From assembly GCA_963854835.1 (NCBI GenBank), contig OY978530.1:11389872-11453871 (forward strand): a stretch of 64,000 nucleotides of DNA, in the 5' to 3' direction. Made by a program: the position numbers and the translations under genes. A model generated the notes under the pieces. It saw only the letters and a program-made list of their open reading frames with translations. It had not been told where the DNA came from and made no database searches. Within the stretch, counting starts at the first letter, position 1. The number at the start of each line of letters is the position of its first letter. Origin of the DNA: Megamerina dolium. Lineage: Eukaryota; Arthropoda; Insecta; Diptera; Megamerinidae. This document shows positions 13,552-25,200 of this stretch, piece after piece.

Positions 13552-13985
13552 GTATGGCAAATCCAAATAATCTAGTTAGGCCTCCCGTATTAGGGAATTT
13601 ACCCCCACTAATCTAATAAGAGACGGACAAAGACTAATACAGGATAGAGTTAGAAACAACGAAAATACACCAGCACTAATAGACCCATCAGAACTCAGCC
13701 CTTGGAGAAAGACTGTCGAGAGAATTCTGAAAATCAACGAACCAACCAGGGGAAGCCCAAAATATTTCGGCATCCTCAATGTTATAATAAATATAATTAA
13801 GTTAGTTAAGTTAAGGAACGGAACTTTCACGTAAACACCAGCCAGGATAAAACAGAATACTCCACCTAAATGGCAATGAACAAAACAATCCTGAACATAA
13901 CGACCAGAACTTCTTTGAAAATGAAGATGAAAAAGATAACCCATGCGGCTATGAAACTTCTGACTATTCGGATATCCATTTTTTA
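13552..13985 (+). pseudogene. G2 gag remnant
   Basis: A start at 13552 (MANPNNLVRPP) is followed, after stops and a frame change, by RLIQDRVRNNENTPALIDPS and a later EPTRGSPKYFGILNV, typical of a gypsy gag N-terminal half. At least three interruptions. The rest of gag to about 13985 is too decayed to place. Confidence 0.55.
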
Positions 13986-14520
13986 GGCTGAAAAACTCTT
14001 CGTTACCTTACTTCGAATATAAAACGAAGAGTGGAGAAATCCTCAGAATATAAGTAAATACAGGGTCCAATAAAATTTATCTACAGCCAAAAAAATAAAT
14101 AAAAACGACAAAACATTTTACGCTAATTCAGTAAGAGGACAAATAAAAATCAGAGATTACACATATATCACTTTGTTCAATTTAATAGTCACCAATCTAA
14201 AATTTTATCTTCTCCCATTGCTAATTTCAGTAAACGCAATCGTAGGTAACGATAGTCTTAAAGAATTATCCGACGTCATTTATACCAAATAGAAGTATAT
14301 GATAATAAATTCAATTAAAACAACTAACCTCACCAGGCGTCTACCATATTCACATTAGAAACAGCCTTATAAATAATTCACGAAAACAATACATGAACAT
14401 CCTAGTAAACAAACATCCCGATCTCTTCTCCGAACCCAACGAAAAATTAACCTACACCACGAAAGTAGTAGCAAACATCCGAATAAATTCCGATACACCT
14501 ATTTACTCAATGAAAAAGAA
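13986..14520 (+). pseudogene. G2 protease and start of reverse transcriptase
   Basis: Near 14055 the translation reads VNTGSNKIYLQP, the protease motif with its catalytic Asp replaced by Asn. Further on, NKHPDLFSEPNEKLTYTTKV and the following residues to TPIYS match the leading edge of a gypsy reverse transcriptase. The sequence then jumps straight to RNase H at 14515, so the whole catalytic palm is deleted. Confidence 0.6.
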
Positions 14521-14757
14521 ATGCTTGATATAATTTGGGCACTCAAAGCTCTACGAAATTACCTATATGGGACCGCAAAAATAAAAATATTCACCGACCA
14601 CCAACCCCTTACGTATGCTTTAAGCAACAAAAACGACCACTCAAAGCTAAAAAGATGGAAGGCAATATTAGAGGAGTACAGCCACAAACTAAAGCACAAT
14701 CCGGGAAAAACTCACTTCGTCGCCAAAGCACTCTCCAGATCCCTCCAACTAAATTAA
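14521..14757 (+). pseudogene. G2 RNase H
   Basis: A 78-residue open frame reads IIWALKALRNYLYG, FTDHQPLTYALS, LKRWKAILEEYSHKLKHNPG, the C-terminal half of a gypsy RNase H, ending soon after the segment where family members have the ADALSR motif (here AKALSR). No stop lies within it, but the upstream fusion to the protease-RT remnant makes it non-functional. Confidence 0.85.
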
Positions 14758-15177
14758 ATTTCAATAGAAACACACTCCGATAAAAGCTCAAGACATAATC
14801 TCATACCAGCAGTAGAAGCTTCAATAAATTCAAAAACCAAATCTGGATACTATCAGAAGAAAAAAGCAATCATCAATTTTAAATAATCTTTCCAACTTAT
14901 CATAGGCATGCAATTAATAAACCCTACTACTCAACAGATGACTTAGTCTCTATTTTAAAACGCTACCGTTATCAATGATATATTCAGATCAGAAGAGATA
15001 ATGGGCTAAATTTAAAAAGTTTACTCCTCCCAATGTAGTTCATTTAAGATAGGATTCACGCAAAAACAAGTAAAAAATTTGGTTACGGAGAAACAGCAAG
15101 AACAGCATATTACCCTTGAACACAGAAGAGCCCATAGAAGCTCTGCAGAAAATAAAAATCAGAAATATTCTATTTCC

Positions 15178-15450
15178 CTAAAATGTTCGCAAAAATAAAG
15201 AAAATAGTAAAACAGAGACGAATATGTTTAGAAAACAAATGTGACAGACACCCAAACAACCATGAAATCCAACCAACTCCAATCCCAGAATATCCCGGTC
15301 AAATACTTCACCTAAACACATACATTGCCGAGAAACACTTAAACTAACAGCAATAGACAAGTTCTCCAAATACGCTCAAGCTAGAATACTAAAATCTAGA
15401 TCAACAGAAGACATACTCGAACCAGCTGGAAATCCAGTCCATAACGACTA
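15178..15450 (+). pseudogene. G2 integrase remnant
   Basis: Translation gives FPKMFAKIKKIVK, CLENKCDRHPNNHEIQPTP, PEYPGQILHLNTYI and, after a break, a KFSKYAQARILKSRS equivalent. These are the zinc-binding end and the first part of the integrase core. The catalytic Asp position in HLNTY is changed from the usual HIDIY. The later core is missing and env-like sequence follows. Confidence 0.65.
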
Positions 15451-15453
15451 TAA

Positions 15454-16508
15454 TATTTTAGTAGAAAAAATAAATAGTGTTCTCAAAAGCAATAATAGAC
15501 AAGTAATAATAAACAAATTAACAAGTGAGGAAATTAGCGAAATAACATTGACAACGAATAAAATAATCAAGTTAGTACAAGAAGAAAAGGAGGTCGAAAA
15601 CGATTTAATACTTGATACAAAATATAAATTTGAAATAATGAAGGAAGAGCTTATAAACATAGCTTACACCATTCATTGGGCTAAGGTAAATATAATTAAC
15701 TCATTCGATCTATTAAATAAGGAAATAGAAATTACCAAGACCTTTTGAGAAAACTAAAACATTCCCTTTATAAATATTCACGAAGCGCTAAAATTCGCGG
15801 AATTTAAGATCGCGTTAAGGTACGGTGTGACGACCAAAATACCGACCTTTTTCCATAAATTTTTTTTAACAAGAAAATAAAAGTGATCGTTTTAAAATTT
15901 TTACGTTTTTTTTTTGTATTTTCAAGTATAGAAAAAAAATTTTTTTAAGTTAATTTTACATTAATTTGTTTTTAGTTTTTGACGTCAGAGTGGAGTCCTC
16001 GAAAAAACATGAGTTGGTTCGGGGAAGCACACAGCCTTCCGAAGTCATCTGAAATAAAAAATTCAAAAAGATTTTTAATGAACTAACTTATAACATACAT
16101 AAAACAAAAACAAAATGGCGGACTTGTGAAAAAAGTTCTCAAAATCTAATTTTTTTTCTTGATGTTGTTTAAATAAAATAGTTTATTACTAAAAAATTAA
16201 ATGTTTTAAAGGTTACGTATTTAGATATGTGTGTCTAGAATAACGGGTAAAATTTTTAGCCAAATCGGTTGAATAGTTTTGAGTCAGTGCTTCCCGAAAT
16301 TTCGAAAACATGGTTTGTAAAATTTAATAACGAAAGTTTAAAATTAAATGGTACATACTTAATAAAACACCACAATGTGAATGTAGAAATAGAAGATACA
16401 AATTCTATATCAAAAGAAATAACAAGGAACAAATCATTACCAGCAATTTTGCAACCTATGTCAAAGAACAACAAAAATGAAGAAATGTTATCATTAAATA
16501 TTAAATAA
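15454..16508 (+). pseudogene. errantivirus-like env remnant
   Basis: Two blocks separated by decayed sequence. The first (about 15454-15750) is an Asn/Lys-rich frame with INIAYTIHWAKVNIINSF, resembling the ectodomain region of envelope proteins of errantivirus-like gypsy elements. The second, 16269-16508, is 79 residues ending near a family-like C-terminal tail (VLPEISKTWFVKFNNESL). Several frames are broken and no complete envelope can be read. Assignment rests on position after integrase and family resemblance. Confidence 0.5.
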
Positions 16509-16760
16509 CAAAATTCCATATCAAAGAAACCGAGAAAATTAACTTATTAAGAAGACAAAATAATTTAAACCTATCTATTAACATATTATCAATTGTCATA
16601 ATCCTATATTTTTGCTAAAAAATAAAAATGAAAAAAAAAATAAATAAATGTAGAAACGAAAACAGCCGACCAAAGCGCAAAAGAAATCGGAATTCAAGAC
16701 TTGTCAAAGTTTATTGTTTTAAATCCATCGAACGAGCACGCTCGAAATTAAGGGCGGAGG

Positions 16761-16921
16761 AGTTAACACGAAAAAAACCAAAATTCCGAAAAATATAAAT
16801 TCTGCAGTTGCATCGCACAAGTATCCGGTGAAATGCACTTGCTTTAAATATCACAAATTTTTCGCATTAATTCGCTCAATTCAAAAGAATTGATCACACC
16901 ACCTAAACAACAACAGTAACT
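16761..16921 (+). repeat. possible 3' LTR of G2
   Basis: A purine-rich run (AAGGGCGGAGG, 16750-16760) precedes AGTTAAC, and an AGTAACT occurs at 16915-16921. Errantivirus-type LTRs typically begin AGTTA and end with a similar inverted motif. No matching 5' LTR exists in the window and 161 bp is short for the family, so the right boundary is doubtful. Confidence 0.35.
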
Positions 16922-17978
16922 ACAGTGCATTCGCGTTCGACGAAAATGCTGACGCTGCGTATAGCAGCAAGCAATGATTTCTGCGCTAGGCGGTTGATAG
17001 CTTTAAGGTAGCAAATAAGTGCCAACATAGAAATTAATAATTATAAATGTCAGTCGTTCGTAAGGTGTTACAAGTACAGGAGTTGAAACGGTCATAAGAA
17101 AAATTTTAATATCTTATATACTTTAAACAATTTTGTATATACGTATGCAGTTGCTCGCAATTTATGGAACCAGTAAACGGAAAAACACTCAACATACAAA
17201 TTTACCGCTCTCCTTTGTTTTCACCAAGCAAGTATGTACAATTTTTGTATATAATCGCTTCGCATTTTAAGCATTTATATTTTTCACTTTTTTCTTTTTT
17301 TCGCCCTGCTTAGCTAACACGCTGCCACTTTTAATATTTCATTAACATTTATTCTGATTATGTATTGCTTGTACTTTTATTAATTCATTCTCTCTTCGAG
17401 GACTCAACAATTTATTCTTTCACAGGTACCTGTATGTATTTTAAAGTTGCATCGGTGAATGTATGAATATGTGTATGTGTTGCTCCTTCTTCGGGGTTTT
17501 ACTCTTCGATCTGGTTGTTAGATTTTCTCTTTCTTCGCTAGAACTTTAATGAAAATTATATATATCCAACGTTACTGTATATTGATGGAGTTCGACGGCT
17601 CGAAGGACCAATGACTGATTGTCAAGCAACAATAACGCACGAGTCGGTACGAACTCAAACTTATATTTATTCGAAAAGAAAGACAAATCAAAACAGTTGG
17701 ATCAGTAACATAATTTATTGAGCTAAAATGCACACGCCAATATACAAATTAAATCTAAATGTGTATGTACATCTAAAAGAGTATGTACATATACATGAGT
17801 ATATATGCAAGAGTATAATAATTACCTGAAAGCAATGAATATTCGTTGAACTGTCGCTATTGAAGAAAAAGCTAAGACTGACTATCAAAAGCGAACATAG
17901 CATTAAATATGTCAATTTCAAATGAATACCACCGGCATCGAACAACGGTGCACAAAACTTTCCAGTGGTTCTTAATTA
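16922..17978. other. AT-rich stretch without a recognised gene
   Basis: No coding frame recognised. It lies upstream of a + strand BEL gag and could hold that element's LTR and leader, but no repeat or primer site was identified. Confidence 0.3.
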
Positions 17979-19138
17979 TTGAAAGCTTTTGGCTTCAACA
18001 GATGGTATAAATTTTCGATGGCATTGGACGAATTCCTTTGGCATTTATTCGAACTCCAAGGAAATCGATTTTCTCTGCCTTCGCTACGTGTTTCAATAAA
18101 AATAAATCTATTGCAAATTGCAATGTCGCGAGCTTCTACGAATATAGCTGATATATTCGCTGTACCGGTTAACATCGCCGTTCAGCCTAATTTCACCAAC
18201 ACCTCTAATCTCGCTGCTCCAACAAGCTATCATCTTGCGCCCAATCCTTTCGCTCCGCCAGCCAACTTGTTGATACAGGGAGAATATGGTGCTAATTATG
18301 AAGCTGCACATCAACATGTTCTGTAATGCTGTCCGAGAACTTTGATGCTGGCAAGCCAATTGAGTGGCCATTGTTTTATCCTGCTTATAATCAATCGACA
18401 GTGGCTTGAGGATTCTCTGCAAATTGAAACTATACACCGATGCTTGATGGGGCACTCGACAAATGGCTGTAAATCGGCCGCAACATACAACGTTATTGGT
18501 TGCACTCTCAGTCATCATCCCTTAATACACAACACAGAGTTGGTTGGTACTGAAGCTGAGAAAGAGTAAAAATATGTCAAATCAGATGCCACAGCATGAC
18601 CTGCCAATGTTAATATGCATAGTTTTAGTGGGAGCAGCACACTGTTTGGAGTGCTTCCTGTAGTTTTACACTCGGGCCGTTGTATAGTGTCTTCATAGAC
18701 AATGGTTCTTTCCTTACACTTATCGACGAAGAGCTCTTGATAAAGCTATACGTAACAGGCACGCCATAACCACTCTGGATACGTTGGATTGCTTATACAC
18801 ATCGATATGAAGATGAGTCTGTCGTAATCGACCTAGCCATATCAACTAAAAACGGTTATAAGAAATTCGTGCTCAAAGGCGTTCGCTTAGTCAAAAAACA
18901 TGACTTGCCTACCCAATCGCTTAACGCTGCCAACCTGCAGTCATATTTCAAATACTTGAAATTTTATTTATTTATTTATAGGACTGCAAGGTTTCCCTTG
19001 CAGTCCTATTCTAATGCCACACTACAACTTTTAATTGGGTTAAATAACGCTGCGCTTGGATCTTCAGTAAACTCGGTATATAGCGACGGAAATGAGCTAG
19101 TTGTTTCCGTCAAATGGCAAAAGTTTTTAAGTTTTTGA
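17979..19138 (+). pseudogene. BEL/Pao gag-protease relic
   Basis: An N-terminal frame (17979-18326) with ASTNIADIFAVPVNIAVQ is of unknown identity but runs into a DUF1759-like gag core (AVRELDAGKPIEWPLFYPAY). After a gap lacking the zinc knuckles comes the BEL protease: GVLPVVLHSGRCIVSSFIDN, GSFLTLIDEELLIKL, then LVKKHDLPTQSLNAANLQ and SYSNATLQLLIGLNN. Several stops and frame changes. A foldback and AT-rich insert split the protease near 18978. Confidence 0.75.
18978..19009. repeat. perfect foldback palindrome in BEL protease
   Basis: ATAGGACTGCAAGG and its exact reverse complement are separated by TTTC, a 14-bp stem. The right arm is native BEL coding sequence; the left arm is an inverted copy joined to TTTA-rich filler. 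Confidence 0.9.
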
Positions 19139-20300
19139 AACCTACTGGCCAGACGATGGACAGAATCAGGGTGGTAAAAGTCTTTGTCTGATTATCATTT
19201 TTTTTTTTTTAAATAGGTAAAACGTTGCCATTTTCCTTTGCAACAAGTGAGCGGTCCTTTTCAACCTTTCGAAGGTTGAAATCCTATTAGACTGGCAGCA
19301 TTCGGCAGGAGAGATTGGTTGGTTTAGCGCTCATAAATGTAGATCGGGATCTGGAGGTTAGTTCTCAGCAAGTACTAAACAAGCTAACAAATACACCAAG
19401 GAGAATGCCATTTTCAGTTTTGTTTAAAATGTATGAAATTAATATAATATTGTAACGAGTATCGATGGTTGATGTAAGTAGCACAAATAATGTTAGCATC
19501 TATACGAATGTCAACAAAAAGTTATAGGCGATAACTAGAACAAGCCAACGAGAAAGAAAGAAAGGAAGTATTTTTCTAGATCCGCTATGTATGTTTAAGC
19601 AGCCAACTTCTCTTTAAGTGTATTTTATAGACTTCTTTCATATTCCGCAATTCTATTTGATGTTCCTGTCCTCGCTATTTCTATATGTTTTTCGTTCTTC
19701 AACGTTTATAGATATTGTTTTATATCGGCGATTATATGTAATGGAGAAAAGTTTTTCTTCGAAATTGGTAATGCTTTGTTCCAAGTGACAAGATCCACCT
19801 ATATTCATCAAGAAAATTTATATTCGTATCGAGTATCGTATCCTTATTGTATACCAGTCACAATTTTCTCAATATTCTTTGTTTGAGCGTAGCAAGTTTG
19901 GATGAAAAAATCTTTTTTTTTGAGTATTATGTATATATACATATTTGATTGTTTCAGGATGAAAGTCTGGTATTCATTATCATTTAATGGTGACCTCTTA
20001 ATAAGTTCAGATAAATCTGGAAATAAGACAGACAAAAATGGACATAAAAACAACTAGAAACAACATACACTCTGTTTATTTCTTGTATTAAGCTAATTTT
20101 GTTGTGAACAAACCTCTGCATCTATATATGTGTTTATATATCTACTAAATATTTATATATGTGAAAAGAATATTTAAAAAGTTATTTATAAAAAATTTAG
20201 TATATTTAAAAAGTAAATTTCATTATCAGATACACATCAGTAAAAGAATACCCCTGAGGCAAAACACCAACTAAACTTCGAATAAAGAGATGAAATAAAT
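19139..20300. other. AT-rich stretch without a recognised gene
   Basis: No family motif in any frame. Positions 19259-19279 hold a 9-bp inverted repeat with a 3-base loop. A short frame at 19844-20053 has no recognisable domain. Confidence 0.3.
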
Positions 20301-20310
20301 TGAATTTTAT

Positions 20311-20574
20311 TTGCATTATAATCGAATATCACCATTTAGCTTGCATGCAAAATTATTTTACACAAATAAAATAGAAATCGGTGGATTTAAGGTTCTGGTG
20401 GAGGCATATGTACTTCCACAACTAGTATCAAACCATCCTGAACAAGGTGTAAACAAATCAACCTGGAAAATACCTGAGAACATTGAATTGGCAGAGCCAA
20501 CATTCAACAGACCTGATAAAATTAACATACTATTGGGTGCTGAGTTTTATTACCAATTACTCAAAACAGGATAA
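20311..20574 (+). pseudogene. BEL protease fragment
   Basis: The 87-residue frame reads VEAYVLPQLVSNHPEQGVN, KSTWKIPENIELAEPTFNR, PDKINILLGAEFYYQLLKTG, the conserved end of a BEL protease (the ILLGA-E block). It begins within the protease and stops immediately after it, so it is a fragment without neighbours from the same copy. Confidence 0.8.
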
Positions 20575-20575
20575 A

Positions 20576-20845
20576 TCAAATTGGCAGAAAATCTACCAAG
20601 TTTTCAGAACATGGTGTTGGGCTAAGTAGTGGCTGAAGAACTTCGTCACGCAAATTATGATTAATTTTAGCATAATCATAAACGAACTTTCTGAACGTCA
20701 GGTATGATAAGTCATATGCGTAAAGAGAACACCTCTTTATATAGTCGACCAATTCCTCTTCACGTTCCTCCTTAAAAATTTGCCCTGATGCACTATTCCC
20801 AAAGTTCGACGTTAATTTTAGTAGATTCTGGCGTTTCATCTGCAT
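20576..20845 (-). pseudogene. pogo/Tigger-like DNA-binding fragment
   Basis: The frame contains FKEEREEELVDYIKRCSLYAY, DLSYLTFRKFVYDYAKINH, resembling the CENP-B-type helix-turn-helix of pogo-superfamily transposases. No DDE domain is seen nearby. It could also be a domesticated-type fragment; the match rests on one domain only. Confidence 0.5.
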
Positions 20846-20982
20846 TTATTATGCTGTTCTATTAATGCCATTTTGCTGCTGAAGTTTGTGTCTTCCATTT
20901 TCATTTGAAATATCCGATATGGCTTTTTACATTTTCTTAATTAACAAGCTGTTTGTTAGAGCAACCCACTGTTGGAGTTAAT

Positions 20983-21480
20983 TTACGCCCAGCTAAACTG
21001 ACGGCAGTCACGCGCCATGTGTCCTTGTTTATCGCAAATGAAGCATTTACCAGTAAGTTTGTTTTCACGTCGACCAGTTGTTCTTGTTTCAGGCTGCACT
21101 ACTGACTTGAATGCCTGACACACGGCTTCAACCAGATCTGATGTTTCTGTTTCTAGTTGGCGTACTTGTGGCATTGGTCGACACGTCAAACTGGCGGCTA
21201 TATACGTCAAGTACTGCTAATTGTTTCGGTATATGTATTCCTTGATGACATGACTAGGCCACGCTTAGTCTCTCTATCTTGTATACCATCTATGAATGCC
21301 TCTATTTTTATTTTTCGATGAATTCTTCCGAATTACCAATGAATCCTAGATGAAACTTATAATAATTTCCATATTTGCGCTGGAGTGTGTCCATCAGTGA
21401 TTGATAGCACCCACGATCTTTCTCTGGAACAATTTGCAAGTTGGGCTTGTCGGTATTTTACTACGGAGCCTATACCATCA
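20983..21480 (-). pseudogene. LTR-retrotransposon gag with CCHC knuckle
   Basis: Frame 20983-21210 ends with the zinc knuckle CFICDKQGHMARDC preceded by a basic linker. Upstream in broken frames is IKIEAFIDGIQDREAKRGLV, the end of a Ty3/gypsy-type capsid domain. No pol follows. Stops are present near 21230 and 21300. Confidence 0.65.
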
Positions 21481-21491
21481 AAACGTGAAGT

Positions 21492-23694
21492 CTAATGAAA
21501 AGCTTTCGATGTACGCACAGCTTTTCGTTGATCTTTCTTTTTGAAAGTCTCCAAAATACCTGTCGCTACACTTCGCCGGAATTTTAGATTATCATATTCA
21601 CCATTGTTAGCTTTGTGTAGTGAGCAATAATCGAAAATACAATTCCTTGCTTCTAATTGAAGTCCTCTAAAGGCTGATATTCTGATCAGACTTATCAACA
21701 CCTCCCATGTTGCTATTGTAGGCTTCGGTAAGAGCAGGTTGAGCAATAAGAACGTATTTCTTACCTTTTTGTGAAAATCCTTTTATTTTATTCACAGGAT
21801 TTACTTTTGTGTTGTTTGATGCCACTGTGCCAACAATGTAACAACACTATTGTCATGCCATTTGCAAACATTGATATCTTCAGCACTTGCAGATATGAAT
21901 TTGTAATAACCTCGGTGTAACTTTTGTATTTCTTTGTTTTTTGACAAATGACATTTGATAAGCAAGTTTCCCTAATGTTGTGGTTATATTACCAATCAAT
22001 TGAACGCTAATTATGGCGTTCATTTTCCATTTCACCAATTTAGATTGTTGGGTGGTTACACATGATTGCTGAGCCAGAGTGTAATATTTTATCAAAATAA
22101 TTGTGCTGCATTAAATTTCAATTGATTTCATAATGGATATCGCGTTGAATGATTTGATCAAAACAGTAACCATATATGCTGAGCACGTGTGTTTCTGGAA
22201 CGATAATTATAGAAGTATACTGGAAAAATAATTGAGTTAATAAAAAAAGTATCATTGAAAAATCGGCAAAATAGAAAACGATCAAGTGGGATAAAAAATG
22301 TCAACTCTTTCCTATTTTTGTTTCAAAGGACTGAAATTTTGATCAGATGTTGCTATATCGCTAGCAATTTTAGATAACTGCTATTGCATAGCATATAGGG
22401 CCTGTTCCCGTTTTTCCTGATTAGAATAACTTGGATTTCTTGAATCCCACAAGTGTTCATTAATTTGCAGCAGAGTAATAAGTTTTTCAGTTCTTCAGGT
22501 TTGCTTCACGAAAACACCATTTCTAAATAAAATAATAAATTTAAAGTTATAGAATTTCTTTGCTTAATAAGAAAATTCGCTCAACCAGTACATACTGACA
22601 ATATAAAACAAACGCGAATAGCTTTCTTTAAAGGGAATTTATATAATTAATGTTTAAAATTTAATAATACTTCGCAGTTTTTAATATAATAGACATTTAT
22701 GTACGCAATACCCTTAAAGCTATATTGTATTTATATAAAATTGCATATGGCAACACTGGTGAAATTGGTCTGATTGGTGTCGAGAACAGCAATCAGAACT
22801 GAATGCATATGTTCATTTTTGGAGTTCATTTTTCATTTTGTATTGAAACCAACAACAATTTTGTTGATTAGCGTTCAATTGATTAGTAATATATATATCG
22901 TTCCAGTAGATTTGAATCCTCTTTTACGTCATCAATCAACGGTACCGAGATAAAGAAATTGTTAAAAAGCAAGTAAAAGGGCGCATGGTTGTTAATTTTC
23001 CGAAGAACATCAGCATGTTGCAGGATTACACTGGATCACAATCCAAGTTTTCTTTACTGGGTCAAATTCTCTCCTGATTACCATTGATAGGGTTCACACC
23101 ACATGATACAACCCGATTGCAACTCGATAGCTCTCACCCAAAACTTGTAGCCCCATCGGATGGTCTTGCCAGGTATACATTGTTTACATGCATGTCCTTC
23201 ATAGTAAGGCACCGATGCTATAATTTTCTTCAAAAGGCGTAAATTTTTATAAATTAGAATTCAACGCATCGATCAGTTGACGAATTTTGGCAAATTTCCT
23301 ACCTTGATTTTTTGAGTATCGTACTTATTCGTGTATTTCGCGAACATACGTATGTTGTTATTATCAAATAAACATTCTAAATTATTCAATTCAATTCAGT
23401 TAAACGTCGGTTCTTCCATGTCATTCCTGAGAAATTTTTTGTGTTGAAGTAGCGGGTGGGTGAATTTTGTCGTATAACATCTAAATCTATTCGCTGACGT
23501 TTACCGAGTTCATGTAGCAGCAAATTGTCATCTTTGCTTTCAGAAGAGTCATAGTGAAGCTCGGTTTGAGTTAGTAGCTGCGAACCAGGTAAATTATTCA
23601 ACGAAAATTCATTTTCTTCTCCAAAATCGGGTAATGGACAGACGTCATTTCTTTCTAATGGTTCCACAATTTCATGCAGCTTCGAACCGTGCAT
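21492..23694 (-). pseudogene. piggyBac-type transposase relic
   Basis: Read right to left: an acidic N-terminal region (23386-23694), then VPYYEGHACKQCIPGKTIRW-GYKFWVRAIELQ near 23060-23215, then LVKWKMNAIISV and LAYQMSFVKKQRNTKVTPR near 21900-22060, and finally YNSNMGGVDKSDQNIS with a C-terminal part to 21492. These follow the order of a piggyBac-like transposase. About 0.7 kb of AT-rich sequence (22150-22900) separates the middle parts, more than the protein needs, so an insertion is likely. Catalytic Asp positions cannot all be read. No TTAA-flanked ends were fixed. Confidence 0.75.
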
Positions 23695-24109
23695 ACTCGT
23701 AGATCTAAAACAAATAAATAAAAAGGCAATAATAATCTATTTTACTACTACCGTTTATAAACAACATCAAATTGATTAGCTACTTTCTTCCTGGGAAAGC
23801 AATTCACTACAAGTTTTTTGCAGTTTGGTGCAACTCACATATGCAATGACCGTAATTCATTAAGTTATCTTAAATATTAATAAATCTGGTATTCTATTCT
23901 TACTTCGAAAAACTCATGTTGAAAAACTACTGGATTAAACTCAAAATAACATGCACAAACACTGTCAAATCGGATTCACAATACTGACTGAAGATGGACA
24001 TAATACTAGTCTATCGAATTGCCCATAGAAAACATAACGGGACTAGTGATGAGCGATGATTTTTCAATCACAGTGACTTTTTAGAGCTATAGCGATTTTT
24101 ATTCAGAAA
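23695..24109. other. no recognised gene
   Basis: Unique AT-rich sequence between the piggyBac relic and a minisatellite. Nothing with family resemblance was seen. Confidence 0.3.
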
Positions 24110-24580
24110 GAAATATCATGCTAGTAGAAAAATCACCATTTGTACAATATTAGCAAAAAATCACAATTTGCTACTTCTGTTGGTTAACGAAATATTATGC
24201 TAGAAGAAAAATCACTAGTACAATGCTAGGAAAAATCACCGTTTGCTACTTCTCTTCACTAATAGTGAAATATTATAATAAAAAAATAAATATGTAGTAC
24301 TTAAAGCTCCGAAGGGTTCCTTGGCCGAGCTTTTCTTCTATTACTGTTGTGCGTGTTATATTTTGGACAGTTTTAGATGGGGCCTACTTTTTTTTATCCG
24401 GTTCCGAACGGCAGACGTCCTGCGACAACCCTTTTTTGAGATTTTAACTAACAGTAGAAATTACTACAGTGATTCGGACAATTAACAGCGAAATATCATA
24501 TTAGTACAAAAATCACTAATCTCTGTTACTTAGACTAACAGTAAAAATCACTATAGCGGTTTAATTACGGTGCTTAACCC
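24110..24580. repeat. minisatellite, about 78-bp unit
   Basis: Units beginning GAAATAT at 24110, 24189, 24267 and 24490 are 79, 78 and, after removing the inserted SINE, about 74 bp. Each contains AAAAATCAC in the middle. Further AAAAATCAC motifs extend to about 24605. A SINE fragment sits in the third unit. Confidence 0.8.
24292..24440 (-). mobile_element. SINE fragment S2 (3' part)
   Basis: Minus-strand match to the 3' third of the SINE body, ending GTACTACAT next to T/A-rich sequence in place of the usual GTGCCACATA. The tRNA-like head is missing. It is more diverged than the other copies and interrupts the minisatellite. Confidence 0.8.
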
Positions 24581-24849
24581 ACCGATAGAGAAAAATCACT
24601 AATCATTAAACGAAACTATCCACAGTTACACTGAGATTTTATTATTATGTCTGTTGTTTTAGAACTACCGTAGCAACAAGTGAGTTGAAGCAGCAGTCTT
24701 GTCGCTATCATCCCATTAATTCTTTGAAGCTGTTTTCTAGAATTGAAGCTTGAAGATGTTGAGTAGTGTGATTCCATCAAATGTTGATTGGTTTAGTTTG
24801 ATTGTACTTGATCCTTTAATCACTGATGTGGCTTGTCCATTGAGCGCTA

Positions 24850-25200
24850 TAAATTTCTAAAAGCTTCTAGTCAAATGTTTTCTTGAATTCTCCAATAACA
24901 TTTTCTTCGTGAGACTAACCTTCTTGAATATCCATACGCAGTTGCTGCTGTTGTTGTTGTATCATACTTTTCAAGATCTCCATGAATTAACTACTCGAAT
25001 GTATGCTCATCCTCATCGGGCACAAATGCATTTTTCTCGGCTTCCTCCGAGAATTCATGTTTCTCTATAATAATACCAGTAGCCTCCATGGCTTCGCCTG
25101 GCCTCACCAGCAGTTCCGCTTTTGCTCCTGATGACGATAAGTGCCAGTAGCTTTTTGAGCAGGTCCACTTTTAGTTGGTTAAAATTCACCAACTTTACGG
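24850..25200 (-). pseudogene. gypsy gag N-terminal relic
   Basis: Minus-strand translation gives NQLKVDLLKKLLALI, HGGYWYYYRET-type frame shifts, IIIEKHEFSEEAEKNAFVPD and a glutamine run near ILKSMIQQQQQQLRMD. This resembles gag N-termini with a SAP-like segment found in some gypsy lineages. Frames shift at least twice. Function would be capsid formation; here only the beginning survives. Confidence 0.5.

Larger units (their letters stand above)
13540..16640 (+). mobile_element. gypsy/errantivirus-like element G2, decayed
   Basis: Gag, protease, RNase H, integrase and env-like pieces follow in order on the + strand, with the reverse transcriptase removed. The env-like part after integrase points to the errantivirus branch of Ty3/gypsy, insect elements with a retrovirus-like layout. 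Many stops and frame changes. A possible 3' LTR follows at 16761. Confidence 0.75.

Noticed and set aside
18108..18518. 136-residue minus-strand frame
   Set aside because: Opposite the BEL gag core, which has recognisable motifs on the + strand.
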